NCBI GenBank assembly: GCA_023443625.1
Contig: JAEZTQ010000093.1
Span: 124,001-188,000, forward strand
Direction: 5' to 3'
Length of the DNA stretch: 64,000 nt
From: Bacillota bacterium
Lineage (GTDB): Bacteria; Bacillota_A; Clostridia; Lachnospirales; Lachnospiraceae
The notes beneath the pieces are model-generated. The model was given only the letters and a program-made list of their open reading frames with translations, did no database searches and was not told the DNA's origin. Position numbers and translations under genes: made by a program. Shown here piece by piece: positions 45,259 to 54,782 of the stretch. Every line of letters starts with the position of its first letter. Within the stretch, counting starts at the first letter, position 1.

Positions 45259-45498
45259 TCAATCTAAGTCCCAGTATCCACATTTAATGCATACGTAACG
45301 ACCTGTAAGTGTGTCCACGCCAAGCCTAGCTCCACACTTGGGGCAATTATTTTCATAGCATAATCCGCCACCGCTGACGATTTCTAGGGCTTCATCGGGA
45401 AGTGCTAATTTACCGTCTAGGTAATCCTGTGCCTCTTGTTCTGTGATATCCTTGCCCAGCTTTTCCTTTGCAAGGACAATAATTTGTTTTGTTTTCAT
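45259..45498 (-). CDS. RiPP precursor peptide, zinc-ribbon-like core
   Basis: The ATG at 45498 (MKTKQIIVLAKEKLGKDITE) has GAGGAG upstream and aligns with the sister peptides, so it is preferred over a start 11 codons earlier. The leader ends ALEIVSGGG and the core is LCYENNCPKCGARLGVDTLT followed by CIKC and GYWDLD. It is the parent type of the relic at 44757-44909. Confidence 0.9.
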   Translation of the reverse strand: MKTKQIIVLAKEKLGKDITEQEAQDYLDGKLALPDEALEIVSGGGLCYENNCPKCGARLGVDTLTGRYVCIKCGYWDLD

Positions 45499-45533
45499 TG
45501 TATAATTCTCCTCACTTAATATATCTTTCAATC

Positions 45534-45773
45534 CTATAATACATAAAATTGACTACCACATTTCTTGCACCAATAAACAAAAAAGTCACTATCTAGGTCA
45601 TTTGAATTGCAATCGGGACAACGCATTGGAGCACATTCCCCGCCGCCACTGACGATTTCTAGGGCTTCATCGGGAAGTGCTAATTTACCGTCTAGGTAGT
45701 CCTGTGCCTCTTGTTGGGTGATGTCCTTGCCTAGCTTTTCTTTTGCCAGGGCGATAATTTTTTCAGTTATCAT
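45534..45773 (-). CDS. RiPP precursor peptide, zinc-ribbon-like core
   Basis: The 79-residue peptide has the shared leader ending ALEIVSGGG and a core ECAPMRCPDCNSNDLDSDFF with CKKC and a short aromatic end. ATG with GGAGG upstream. Confidence 0.9.
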   Translation of the reverse strand: MITEKIIALAKEKLGKDITQQEAQDYLDGKLALPDEALEIVSGGGECAPMRCPDCNSNDLDSDFFVYWCKKCGSQFYVL

Positions 45774-45794
45774 TGTAATTTCCTCCTTGTTTTA

Positions 45795-46046
45795 TTACTC
45801 AAATTTCCTTATTGCGGGACCTGTGTATCGGCAGCTAAAACATTCTACTTGATCACATTTTTCATTCCAGTAAAGAGTATTCCCGCACTTCTCACATTTT
45901 TGTGTGCATTCCCCGCCGCCGCTGACAATGTCAAGGGCTTCATCGGGAAGTGCGATTTTACCCCTTAGGTAGTCCTGTGCCTCTTGTTCGCTGATGTCCT
46001 TGCCTAGCTTTTCCTTGGCAATTGTAATAATTTCTTTTGTTGTCAA
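45795..46046 (-). CDS. RiPP precursor peptide, zinc-ribbon-like core, TTG start
   Basis: The first peptide after the exporter genes starts with TTG at 46046, with GGGAGG upstream; it aligns exactly with the ATG of its sisters. The leader ends ALDIVSGGG and the core ECTQKCEKCGNTLYWNEKCD carries CEKC and CFSC pairs plus two further Cys. The 83-residue peptide is 36 nt downstream of the ABC exporter gene. Confidence 0.9.
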   Translation of the reverse strand: MTTKEIITIAKEKLGKDISEQEAQDYLRGKIALPDEALDIVSGGGECTQKCEKCGNTLYWNEKCDQVECFSCRYTGPAIRKFE

Positions 46047-46082
46047 AATACTTTCCTCCCTGTTTTTGTTGGTTTTATTTTA

Positions 46083-48296
46083 TTAAAATAAGGTGGTTTT
46101 ACCCACAAACCCTATGTCATCCAACCGTTGGCGTGCCACCAGCTCGGCGAAGTAGCCAGCCTTTGCGATAAGCTCGTCGTAGCTACCGTCCTCCATGATC
46201 CGCCCGGCTTTCAGTACGATGATACGGTCACACTCCTTTATGGTGGAAAGCCGGTGGGCGATGACAATGCGGGTACATTTGAGACTTGCCAGGGAATCAG
46301 CCACTTTTTTCTGGGTCAGGTTGTCCAGGGCAGAGGTCGCCTCGTCAAACATAAGGATTCGGGGTTTTGCTGCCACCGCTCGAGCTATCATCAAGCGCTG
46401 ACGCTGTCCGCCGGAAATGCCACCGCTACCCTCACAAATCTGTGTGTGCATCCCCATGGGCATCTCCCTTATGTCGTCTGCGATACCGGCAAGCTTGGCC
46501 GCCTCCCATGCCTCGTCCATGGTGAGCCACGGGGCAGAGATGACAATGTTGGAGTAAATATCCCCAGAAAAGAGCTTGCCGTTTTGCATCACCACGCCGA
46601 TGTGTCGCCGTAGAGATTTTAAGTCAATGGTACTCATATCCTTACCATCATAATAAATTGCTCCTTTTTGTGGTGTTTCAAAGCCCAACATCAGCCTCAT
46701 AAGGGTAGATTTCCCACAGCCGGTCTCACCCACCAAAGCTACATACTGCCCGGGTCGGATTTTTAGGGACAGATTATCCACGATGAGGGGCATACTCTCG
46801 GTATAGCGGAAGGAAACATTGGAGAACTCCATACCGCCTGAGATACGGGTAAGAACCTTCTTACCCATGGACACCTCCGGCACTGTCTCCAAAATGGGCT
46901 TTACCATCTCCACCACAGGCTTGATATTGGCCGCCGTCAGGGCGATGCTGGAGAGGGAGAGGAATGCGCCGCTGACCATACCGTATGCCACGTTAAATAC
47001 AAAATAGTCCGCCACCGATACACCTGATTTCACCGCTGTGTAATAGAGTATGATGGTTCCCACCAGGGAAATGCCGGTGGAAATGACTGTACTCAGCTTA
47101 ATTAGCATAGGCGGGTCATAAGTTAGGCTGGCCTTTTGGCAATACAAAGTAGCCCACCGTGAAAAAGCCCTCTTCTCTGCTCCAGCCAGCTTTAGCTTCT
47201 GTACACCTGAAATGAAGGAATAGATGAGACCTGATTCCTTGGCACCCAGTTCCATCATCTCTTTGGATCGCTTCATCTGCATCAAAGTGGAGAGAAGGGT
47301 AAACAGCGCTGTTGCCAGTGTGATTGTGATTGCCGGAAGGACCAATGTGGGGGAATAGGTAAAAATCTGTGTGATGTAAACCAGAGAGAACACCGAGGTG
47401 AGTCCTGTGGTCAGAAGAATGCCTCCCAGCATATCACACAGGCTGTTGATGCTCTGGGTACGGCTGCTTAGCTCTCCGGCACTGTATTTCTTAAAAAATT
47501 CTGCTGGAAGAGACAGCACCCGCATCATGGAAGCCGCTTGTACCGCCGTGCCTGTCTTAGTTTTCAGACGCTCCATGACCATGTTTTTTACCGTACTAAG
47601 GAGCAGCCCCGCAATGCCGGTGGCCACCAGCATCACCGTTATCCCTAGAAAAAGTCCCATATCACCGCTTTCAATGACACTGGAAAAAATTATATTGTTG
47701 AGCTTTGGTCCCAACATTCCTATGAGGGTGACAGCCAAAGTAGCGCTAGCCACCATGCAAATATCTGCCGGGGTTAGTATCTGGGCAATATATACTAGTA
47801 GGTCACGGATACCCAGCTTTTTCAGTGGCAAGGGCTTATAGAAACAGATGGCCTCCGTCTCAAGTAGACTCGCTGTCTTGCGGTTCAGCTTTACCATTTT
47901 CCCGCTTTTATGGTCGAAAAAGGCGTATCCGGAAAGACCATGAGGCAACAGAGCCACTACGCCCCCAGTTTTGAGGGTTCCTAAAAAAGCTCCCACCCCA
48001 TCACGGTACCAGGCTCCCTCCAGGTTAACTACCCGGCGCATGATGCCGGAGGGGCGCAGCAGATATTCCAGCTGTTCATTCAAATCAGTCAGTTCCTCCG
48101 GTAAGTCTACGGGCTTAACGTGGTAAAATTTCAATATTTCATCCACTGCATTTTTCGTTTTCTGCAGGTCGTTCATTAGTGCCCGGGTGGTGCCTTTTCC
48201 CATGACTACCCCTGCCATAGAGGCAAAGGAATCGGAAAAGGCATCGTCATCCGCACTGATACGCTGCTTAATTTGTTCATCAAACCATCCCATCAT
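46083..48296 (-). CDS. NHLM-type RiPP exporter subunit without peptidase (ABC permease/ATPase)
   Basis: The 737-residue protein has an N-terminal cytoplasmic region (1-165) without C39 residues, a six-helix ABC exporter domain (about 175-470) and an ATPase domain (about 490-725) with Walker A GETGCGKST, signature ISGGQRQRLMIARA and Walker B ILMFDEATSALD. It corresponds to the peptidase-free ATPase (TIGR03797-type) of NHLM bacteriocin systems, which pairs with the C39 subunit encoded just upstream. Together they should export the leader-cleaved peptides. Confidence 0.9.
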   Translation of the reverse strand: MMGWFDEQIKQRISADDDAFSDSFASMAGVVMGKGTTRALMNDLQKTKNAVDEILKFYHVKPVDLPEELTDLNEQLEYLLRPSGIMRRVVNLEGAWYRDGVGAFLGTLKTGGVVALLPHGLSGYAFFDHKSGKMVKLNRKTASLLETEAICFYKPLPLKKLGIRDLLVYIAQILTPADICMVASATLAVTLIGMLGPKLNNIIFSSVIESGDMGLFLGITVMLVATGIAGLLLSTVKNMVMERLKTKTGTAVQAASMMRVLSLPAEFFKKYSAGELSSRTQSINSLCDMLGGILLTTGLTSVFSLVYITQIFTYSPTLVLPAITITLATALFTLLSTLMQMKRSKEMMELGAKESGLIYSFISGVQKLKLAGAEKRAFSRWATLYCQKASLTYDPPMLIKLSTVISTGISLVGTIILYYTAVKSGVSVADYFVFNVAYGMVSGAFLSLSSIALTAANIKPVVEMVKPILETVPEVSMGKKVLTRISGGMEFSNVSFRYTESMPLIVDNLSLKIRPGQYVALVGETGCGKSTLMRLMLGFETPQKGAIYYDGKDMSTIDLKSLRRHIGVVMQNGKLFSGDIYSNIVISAPWLTMDEAWEAAKLAGIADDIREMPMGMHTQICEGSGGISGGQRQRLMIARAVAAKPRILMFDEATSALDNLTQKKVADSLASLKCTRIVIAHRLSTIKECDRIIVLKAGRIMEDGSYDELIAKAGYFAELVARQRLDDIGFVGKTTLF

Positions 48297-48309
48297 TCCT
48301 AACCTCCCT

Positions 48310-50487
48310 TCATTCGTTGGATACTAGGGAGGTATATAGCCCGCCCTTAATGTATAGCTCGTCATGGGTACCCCGTTCCACTACCTTGCCCTTATCCATG
48401 ACTATAATTTCGTCACAGTCCCGAATGGTGGACAAACGATGGGCAATAACGATGCAGGTGATACCCCTGTCTTTGATGGCCTTTACTACCTCAAACTCCG
48501 TTTTTGCGTCTAGGGCAGAGGTGGCTTCATCCATAATGATGATGGTGGGATCCTGAGCCAGAACTCTTGCTATCTCCAATCGCTGGCGCTGTCCGCCGGA
48601 TAAGTCCTTCCCGCCCTCCATGAGCTTGTAGCCGTATCCACCATCCCGCCCCATGATATCCTCGTGGAGACTTGCATCCCGGGCTGCCATGATGACTTCA
48701 AAGTCCTCAATGGAGCTGTCCCACATCTTAATATTGTTCATAATGGTATCCTCAAAGAGAATGATGTCCTGATCCACCACCGCCACCGAACTGGTGAAGA
48801 TGCTGTGGTTAATGTCTTTGATGGGTTTACTGTCGAACAGAATCTCACCGCTCCAGGGCTGATACAGCCCTGATATAAGCTTAGAAATGGTGCTCTTGCC
48901 ACAGCCGGAGGGACCGACAAAAGCCACCCGACTTCCAGGCTTTAGATGCAGATTAAAATCCTCAATGAGAGGTGCGTTAAGTTTTGAGTAGCCGAAGGTC
49001 ACATCCTTCATGACTACCTCCCCTGAAAGCTTGCTATAATTACAAGCTTCATTAAGATTGCTGTCATAGTTTACGTCAGTGGGATATTCCATCACATCCT
49101 CGATACGCTCCATGTTGGTGCGCATCTCTTGAATGGTCTGCCCTGCTCCGATAAGAGAACTGGCCGGTCCGGTGAATGCGTTCAAAAATCCCTGAAAGGC
49201 CAGTATCATACCTACGGTGAACTCCCCCTGTATGGTCAAGTACACACCCAGCATCAGTACGGCGGTGGCGGTAAGGGAGGAAACCAGTTGGGGCACCAGC
49301 CCGAAGTAGCTATTAATTTTTGCAAATTTTACCATCTGGGTGTTTAGCCCAGCCTGATAGCCTGTCCACTTTTCAAAAAATCCGTTCTCTGCGCCGCTGG
49401 CCTTGATAGTTTCAATCATCTCAATCCCTGCCACAGCAGCACCAGCCAGCTTTCCTGCGTCACGCATCTGCACCCGAGTGACGTTGATCCGTTTCCGGGA
49501 GATAATCTGTGCTAAGCTTAAATTGATCAGGATTGATGCGAGACCCACTGCTGTCAGCAAAACGCTATACCGTAGCATGGCGATCAGATAAAATATCATC
49601 ATGCCAGCCTGGAGCACCAGCGGGGCAAAGGTGGAAATTAAGGTGTTTGCAATGCCCTCGTTGAGAGATTGTCGCATGGCAATGTCACCAGCCATACGCT
49701 GGGAAAAGAAGGTCATAGGCATCCGCAACACATGCCATAAAAACGAGGAATTAGCTACAATAGCCAGCTTACCCTTCAGTTTCAGCGCATAGACTGCCTG
49801 CACCCATGAAACAATTAAAGTCACAGCGATCATTAGAACCATTCCTAGCAGGAAAGGATATAACCACTCCGGGTTTTGTCCGGTGAGCAGCCGATCAAGA
49901 AACACTCGTGAAAAGGCAGGGTTTATGATACCCATCAGCGAGGTAATGGCTGTGGTAAGTACCACAAAGGTCACTGCCGTGCCGGTACCCACCATGCGCT
50001 TTTTGATAAAGCTCCAGGTACTTTTAGGCTTCCCATCTGCTACAAAGGTCTCGCCAGGCTCAAAAAGGATGCATATACCGGTGAAGGACTTATCAAACTG
50101 TTCCATGGAAACGCTATAGGCACCCTTGGCAGGATCGTTTATATAGGCCTTATCACCCTGAAATCCATTAAGCACCACAAAATGATTGAAATTCCAGTGA
50201 ATGATGCAGGGGAAGCGGCCGTTTTCACGAAGCTGCTCCGGTTCGTAGCGGTAGCCCTGGGCATTCAGCCCGTAGCTTCGTGCTGCTTTTAAAATATTTA
50301 GTGCCTTAGAGCCATCTCGGCTGACGCCACAGTCAGCACGTACCTGCTCTAGGGGTATCCACTTACCGTAATAGGCCAGCACCATGCAAAGGCTTGCCGC
50401 ACCGCATTCCAGCGCCTCCAGCTGCATCACGACAGGTACCTTTGCCCGCCCTTTTTCTATTGGTTTTTTATCTTTCTTTTCTCTCAT
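48310..50487 (-). CDS. NHLM-type RiPP exporter with N-terminal C39 peptidase
   Basis: The ATG at 50487 (MREKKDKKPIEKG) is chosen because GAGG lies 6 nt upstream; a TTG four codons earlier is possible. The 725-residue protein has a C39 domain (about 15-140) with catalytic Cys 28 (LEALECGAASLCMVLAYYG), His (HWNFNHFVVLNG) and Asp (YINDPAKG), an exporter membrane domain and an ATPase with GPSGCGKST and LSGGQRQRLEIARV. C39 domains cut after double-Gly leaders, and such sites end the leaders of the island peptides. It corresponds to the TIGR03796 type. Confidence 0.93.
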   Translation of the reverse strand: MREKKDKKPIEKGRAKVPVVMQLEALECGAASLCMVLAYYGKWIPLEQVRADCGVSRDGSKALNILKAARSYGLNAQGYRYEPEQLRENGRFPCIIHWNFNHFVVLNGFQGDKAYINDPAKGAYSVSMEQFDKSFTGICILFEPGETFVADGKPKSTWSFIKKRMVGTGTAVTFVVLTTAITSLMGIINPAFSRVFLDRLLTGQNPEWLYPFLLGMVLMIAVTLIVSWVQAVYALKLKGKLAIVANSSFLWHVLRMPMTFFSQRMAGDIAMRQSLNEGIANTLISTFAPLVLQAGMMIFYLIAMLRYSVLLTAVGLASILINLSLAQIISRKRINVTRVQMRDAGKLAGAAVAGIEMIETIKASGAENGFFEKWTGYQAGLNTQMVKFAKINSYFGLVPQLVSSLTATAVLMLGVYLTIQGEFTVGMILAFQGFLNAFTGPASSLIGAGQTIQEMRTNMERIEDVMEYPTDVNYDSNLNEACNYSKLSGEVVMKDVTFGYSKLNAPLIEDFNLHLKPGSRVAFVGPSGCGKSTISKLISGLYQPWSGEILFDSKPIKDINHSIFTSSVAVVDQDIILFEDTIMNNIKMWDSSIEDFEVIMAARDASLHEDIMGRDGGYGYKLMEGGKDLSGGQRQRLEIARVLAQDPTIIIMDEATSALDAKTEFEVVKAIKDRGITCIVIAHRLSTIRDCDEIIVMDKGKVVERGTHDELYIKGGLYTSLVSNE

Positions 50488-50495
50488 GGCTAACC

Positions 50496-50972
50496 TCAAT
50501 TCAACAGGAAAGAGATGGGTGAGATGGTTTCAAGGACGATCTCACCCATATATACTCCGTCCTGTGCAGAAACATCTATCGTCACCGGAACCACCCAGTC
50601 TCCTGCTTTTATACCACTCAAATAAAGTGCATATGTGTCAAAGTCGGCGGTAATTTCCATAGGCGTGGAGGCAACAGAGATAATTTCACCTGCGCTGTCG
50701 CTTATTCGCACCTCCATACCGGGAGCGAGGCTCTTGGCCACCTCGGGGGTGACGTAGCAGATAGACTTGCCGTCCTGCACCAGAGCCATTGCTTCTCGGG
50801 TCGTCGTCAGTGTACCAAAGAGACCCCAAAAGCAAACACCGATCAGCAGTACAATCACTGCTACCAAAACCAGCCACAGGCTAGGGCGAGAAACCTTTAT
50901 GTAGTCGTTTAGCTGTTCGGGGGAGGACACCCGATCCAGACTTGATTTGCGAAAAATGGTGTTACTACTCAT
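50496..50972 (-). CDS. Short HlyD-like NHLM secretion protein
   Basis: The 158-residue protein has a cytoplasmic N-terminus with FRKSSLDRVSSPEQLNDYIK, the usual opening of NHLM secretion proteins, one membrane helix (about 31-52) and a short extracytoplasmic barrel-like region with LVQDGKSICYVTPEVAKSL and GMEVRISD. The long coiled-coil hairpin of normal HlyD adaptors is missing. Its stop lies 8 nt before the exporter start, so it is surely coexpressed with it. Confidence 0.82.
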   Translation of the reverse strand: MSSNTIFRKSSLDRVSSPEQLNDYIKVSRPSLWLVLVAVIVLLIGVCFWGLFGTLTTTREAMALVQDGKSICYVTPEVAKSLAPGMEVRISDSAGEIISVASTPMEITADFDTYALYLSGIKAGDWVVPVTIDVSAQDGVYMGEIVLETISPISFLLN

Positions 50973-50996
50973 GTTGTGATCTCCTTATATGATAAG

Positions 50997-53006
50997 TTAA
51001 TATCCCTTTGTCAGTGTTAAAATATTGAAGCCATCCTGATACTCATATTCCACAGTGTCCATGGACTTTTTCACTATATAAAAGCCCAGTCCGCCAATGT
51101 CCCTCTCCTCAGCAGAAAGATTTGTATCCGGATCCGGTCTCTTCCTGGGGTCATAGGGGCAGCCGTTATCGGCAAAGCGCAGGATGAGGCGTTCTTCTTC
51201 CACGGTTACACCCACAGTGGCCTCGCTGGCGCCGGAGTACCTTGCAATGTTAGAGAAGATTTCATCCACTGCAATGTTCATTTGGGCAATCACCTTCCTA
51301 GGAATACCTGCCGCTTCCAGCTCCTGCTCCACAAAGGCCAAGACCTGTTCCATAGACTCCGGCGTGGGGGATAGCTTCAGCTTTTTCATGATCGGGTTGT
51401 TTTGGGGCTTCAACTCCAGACTCAGCATAGTGATATCATCAAACTGTGGTGCCTCACCTACAAAAGCATCAATATCCTCTTTCATTCGATGCAGTAAAAC
51501 TTCGCAGCTCACATCCTTGTTGCGATTTAAGGCATCTAGCATCCTGTCGGTGCCATAAAGCTCATTGTGGGCATTGGTGGCTTCGGCCACACCATCGGTG
51601 TAGAGGAACAGCCTGTCTCCAGGTTCTATCTGAATCTCATATTCCTTATAACGGGAGCCTTCCATACCGGCCAGTACAAAGCCGTGCTTATCTTTAATAA
51701 GCTCATAGTCTCCCTCCGCCCTCCTAAGTACCGGATATTCGTGGCCGGCATTGGCACAGGTGAGCTTACCCGTGGAAATTTCCAAAATGCCCAGCCAAAC
51801 CGTGACAAACATCTCCGCCTCATTATTCTCACAGAGCTCATTATTGACCTTTTCCAGCACCTCTTTAGGTGAGAGACCGGTCTGGGTCACATTCTTTAGG
51901 AGTGTCTTGGCAATCACCATAAAGAGAGCCGCCGGCACACCCTTGCCGGATACATCCGCCATTACCATGGCAAGCTTATCATCATCCACAAAGAAGAAAT
52001 CGTAGAAATCTCCCCCCACCTCCTTGGCAGGGGTCATGGTGGCATAGATATCCAGCTCCGTCCGCTCGGGGAATGCTGGGAAGATACAAGGTAGCATACT
52101 GGCTTGAATGTTCTTGGCAACGTCTAGCTCTGCCCCGATACGTTCCTTTTCCGCAGTGACGGCGGTAAGATCGTCAATATAAGTATAAATGTCAGATTCC
52201 ATTTGCCGAATGGAGCGATAAAGATGTCCCAACTCATCCCTTGTATCCAGACCAGGAAGTTCTAAGATACCATTCACACCTTCTTCACGCTCCCTGCGTC
52301 GTACAAAGTCACCAGTGGCTGACGCCAAGCGGTTAATTGGTGTTACTAGGATTCTCCTGGTAGCTGCCAACAATAGAACAGCCAATATTAGGGTAAGACT
52401 AATGAGAATCCCTGCTAATTTGATAAGAAAATCACCTTCCATGGCCTTAATCTCCGTCATGGAAAGATCCACATTAACATAACCGCACATGGTACCGCTC
52501 TCATCCTTGATGGGAACCAAGGCGGAAATCAACCATCCAAACTCATAGTTGGTAATGATAGGTTCAATAACATTGCCAGAGAGAAAATTTCCCTTGTTAT
52601 CTAAAAAATCTCCAGGATAAAATTCTTGGAAATCGCCAAGAACAAAGGCTTTCTCACTGGGATCTGTATCATAGATATAATAAAAGCCCTCTTCTGTGGG
52701 TTTGACTACCACAGCATAGATGATGTTATTGCTCTCCTGAATATTGATTAAATGCTTCCGTGTTTCCCAGTAGGCATCATCTTCCTTACCACTCTTTAGG
52801 TAACGGTCCATGGAGTCCGGATCCACCTCGGCGGCCATAGTCTGCGCCAGATTGAAGGCTGTTTGTATCAGCTGATTTTCCAAAGCCTTTTTGTAAGTCT
52901 GATATCCAAAGATGATTGCTACGGCACTTAACACAGCAGCAATGAACACGATACCCATGGCCGTCTTAAGGCCTAAGGAGATACGGATAGTCTTTTTTTC
53001 TTTCAT
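50997..53006 (-). CDS. Membrane RsbU/SpoIIE-type PP2C phosphatase with C-terminal RsbW-like kinase domain
   Basis: The 669-residue protein has two membrane helices (about 14-34 and 192-214) around a dCache-like sensor, a HAMP region, a PP2C (SpoIIE) domain (about 290-525) with EVGGDFYDFF, VMADVSGKGVPAALFM and LYTDGVAEATN, and an RsbW-like HATPase domain (about 545-669) with VDEIFSNIARYSG, RFADNGCPYDP and DIGGLGFYIVKK. Phosphatases of this kind dephosphorylate RsbV-like STAS proteins. The STAS gene at 54779-55078 is its natural substrate, and the fused kinase domain could reverse the reaction. It lies between exporter and MATE genes on one transcript. Confidence 0.92.
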   Translation of the reverse strand: MKEKKTIRISLGLKTAMGIVFIAAVLSAVAIIFGYQTYKKALENQLIQTAFNLAQTMAAEVDPDSMDRYLKSGKEDDAYWETRKHLINIQESNNIIYAVVVKPTEEGFYYIYDTDPSEKAFVLGDFQEFYPGDFLDNKGNFLSGNVIEPIITNYEFGWLISALVPIKDESGTMCGYVNVDLSMTEIKAMEGDFLIKLAGILISLTLILAVLLLAATRRILVTPINRLASATGDFVRRREREEGVNGILELPGLDTRDELGHLYRSIRQMESDIYTYIDDLTAVTAEKERIGAELDVAKNIQASMLPCIFPAFPERTELDIYATMTPAKEVGGDFYDFFFVDDDKLAMVMADVSGKGVPAALFMVIAKTLLKNVTQTGLSPKEVLEKVNNELCENNEAEMFVTVWLGILEISTGKLTCANAGHEYPVLRRAEGDYELIKDKHGFVLAGMEGSRYKEYEIQIEPGDRLFLYTDGVAEATNAHNELYGTDRMLDALNRNKDVSCEVLLHRMKEDIDAFVGEAPQFDDITMLSLELKPQNNPIMKKLKLSPTPESMEQVLAFVEQELEAAGIPRKVIAQMNIAVDEIFSNIARYSGASEATVGVTVEEERLILRFADNGCPYDPRKRPDPDTNLSAEERDIGGLGFYIVKKSMDTVEYEYQDGFNILTLTKGY

Positions 53007-53033
53007 TGGGTGTATTCCTCCCTGATCCCTTAG

Positions 53034-54782
53034 CTACAAAATGATGAGCAATGTATTAAAGCCCTGATAACGACGATAGAAGAACTCCTTTGCTTTCTTT
53101 CGGACAATGGACATCCCCAGAGCATTTGGCCCCTGACCGTCCTCGGAAGAAAAAGGATTAAACTCATAGGAATTGTCCCTCAAATGAATGGTAAAGCCGT
53201 CCTGATCTGCAGATAGGGTTAACTTAATCAATACATCATTTCTATAATTGTTTTTTGCATCCTCCAATATGGCTGCACAAACCTCTTCCACAACCAAGGT
53301 AGCATAATAGCTTTGCGAAGGTGTGCAATCCCATTCTTCACAGGTACGTTGCAGTTGCTCTACAGTGTCTCCCAATAATTCTACATTTTGAATATAAGTG
53401 GAGAAGCTACGGACTGTGGCTGCTGTCTCACTAAGAGCTTGATTTAATCCTTTCTTCTTTCTCATGGAAATAAGGGTATAGCAAAAGGTACTCCATTCAG
53501 AAAGAGGAAATACCCACCAAAATGCATTGAGACCCAAAGGTGCTAGAGCAAACATGAATATCATAAAGCATATAAATAATCGCAAGGTTTGAATGATCAA
53601 AGCACTACGCTCTCTTTGGGATGTCTGCTGATAATAAATAGCTATTTGATTCCACAGAGAGGGTAAAATACTAATACAGTAAATCCATAAAGCCAAGATA
53701 CCAATCTTTTTTGAAGCTCCTGAAAGTCCAAATAAGGAGCAAAGTGGTTCGGCTCCAAAGGAAAAGCCGAAGATTACCAGTAAGGCAAGTACTGATCCAT
53801 ACCACAGAGATAATTGAACAGTACGTTTCACTGCCGAAGCATCCCGTTCCGCTCGGTAGGTACTAATCATAGGCTGTAATGCCATTCCCGTACCATCTGC
53901 CACCGCAATAAAAAGCTGTGAAATACTATATACAACATTAAAGACACCCACACCCACAGGACCGCCAATAGAAAGCAACAACGTATTAGCACTAAGTACA
54001 GTAATAAAGGAATAAATATGTTGCACTGCAGAAGCAAAGCCTGTTCGCATACAACGAAAAAGTCCGCGAGGATTCAAGGGTGGCCAGGTAAACGAAAGCA
54101 TACCCTGTTTACCTATGATATGCTTTCCACAGATAAACAGGCAGAACAGGGCACCAATGGCCGTAGACCATACAGAGGCTTCTACCCCCAAATCCAAACG
54201 AATTACAAAAACATAATTAAGTACAATATCTATAGTATTTGATACAGTCAAAGCAACAGCTGCTCGTTTTGAGGCACCGTCTCCATGAACAAAATAATAA
54301 AAGGGACCCTGACAAAACATAATAGGTATGCATAGGAGCTGAGTCCTAATATACCTTTCTGCCATGTCGTAGACACCTGGGTAGTCGGGACTTGCCCCTA
54401 GCAGGCCTAAAAGCTGGGGAAGAAAAATAATTCCCAGCACCATAGTCACTAGATAGGTAACAATCAAAAAGCGTAGCACCGAGCCAAAGACTTGATTTGC
54501 TTCCTTCGGTTTTCCAGCTCCCATAAGGGATGCATAATGAATGGAGCCACCTATGGAAAATCCATAACTAAGAAGGTTATAAAAGAGATAAACTGGTATG
54601 CCAAGGGAAATGGCGGACAATCCTTCCATCCCCATCTTGGCTCCAACAACCAAGCAATCCATCATTCCGCCTAAAGCCAAGCTTACGTTGGATAAAAGAG
54701 AGGGAATGAAAAAACGCCGAAAGGCTTTGTCTACAAAAATTCTCTCCTGTCCAGAGACGGCTCCTGTACGAACCCCACTCAT
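53034..54782 (-). CDS. MATE transporter with RsbW-like C-terminal domain
   Basis: Residues 1-445 form a MATE transporter (GGMMDCLVVGAKMGMEGLSA, GTGMALQPMISTYRAERD). A further 135 residues end the protein and resemble RsbW-type HATPase domains: LVVEEVCAAILEDAKNN, HLRDNSYEFNP and ALGMSIVRKKAKEFFYRRYQ. The N-box Asn and the G1 Gly are not conserved, so ATP binding is doubtful. Its start overlaps the STAS gene stop (ATGA), which suggests equal expression and physical contact. The substrate may be the RiPP or a related compound; this is a guess. Confidence 0.88.
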   Translation of the reverse strand: MSGVRTGAVSGQERIFVDKAFRRFFIPSLLSNVSLALGGMMDCLVVGAKMGMEGLSAISLGIPVYLFYNLLSYGFSIGGSIHYASLMGAGKPKEANQVFGSVLRFLIVTYLVTMVLGIIFLPQLLGLLGASPDYPGVYDMAERYIRTQLLCIPIMFCQGPFYYFVHGDGASKRAAVALTVSNTIDIVLNYVFVIRLDLGVEASVWSTAIGALFCLFICGKHIIGKQGMLSFTWPPLNPRGLFRCMRTGFASAVQHIYSFITVLSANTLLLSIGGPVGVGVFNVVYSISQLFIAVADGTGMALQPMISTYRAERDASAVKRTVQLSLWYGSVLALLVIFGFSFGAEPLCSLFGLSGASKKIGILALWIYCISILPSLWNQIAIYYQQTSQRERSALIIQTLRLFICFMIFMFALAPLGLNAFWWVFPLSEWSTFCYTLISMRKKKGLNQALSETAATVRSFSTYIQNVELLGDTVEQLQRTCEEWDCTPSQSYYATLVVEEVCAAILEDAKNNYRNDVLIKLTLSADQDGFTIHLRDNSYEFNPFSSEDGQGPNALGMSIVRKKAKEFFYRRYQGFNTLLIIL

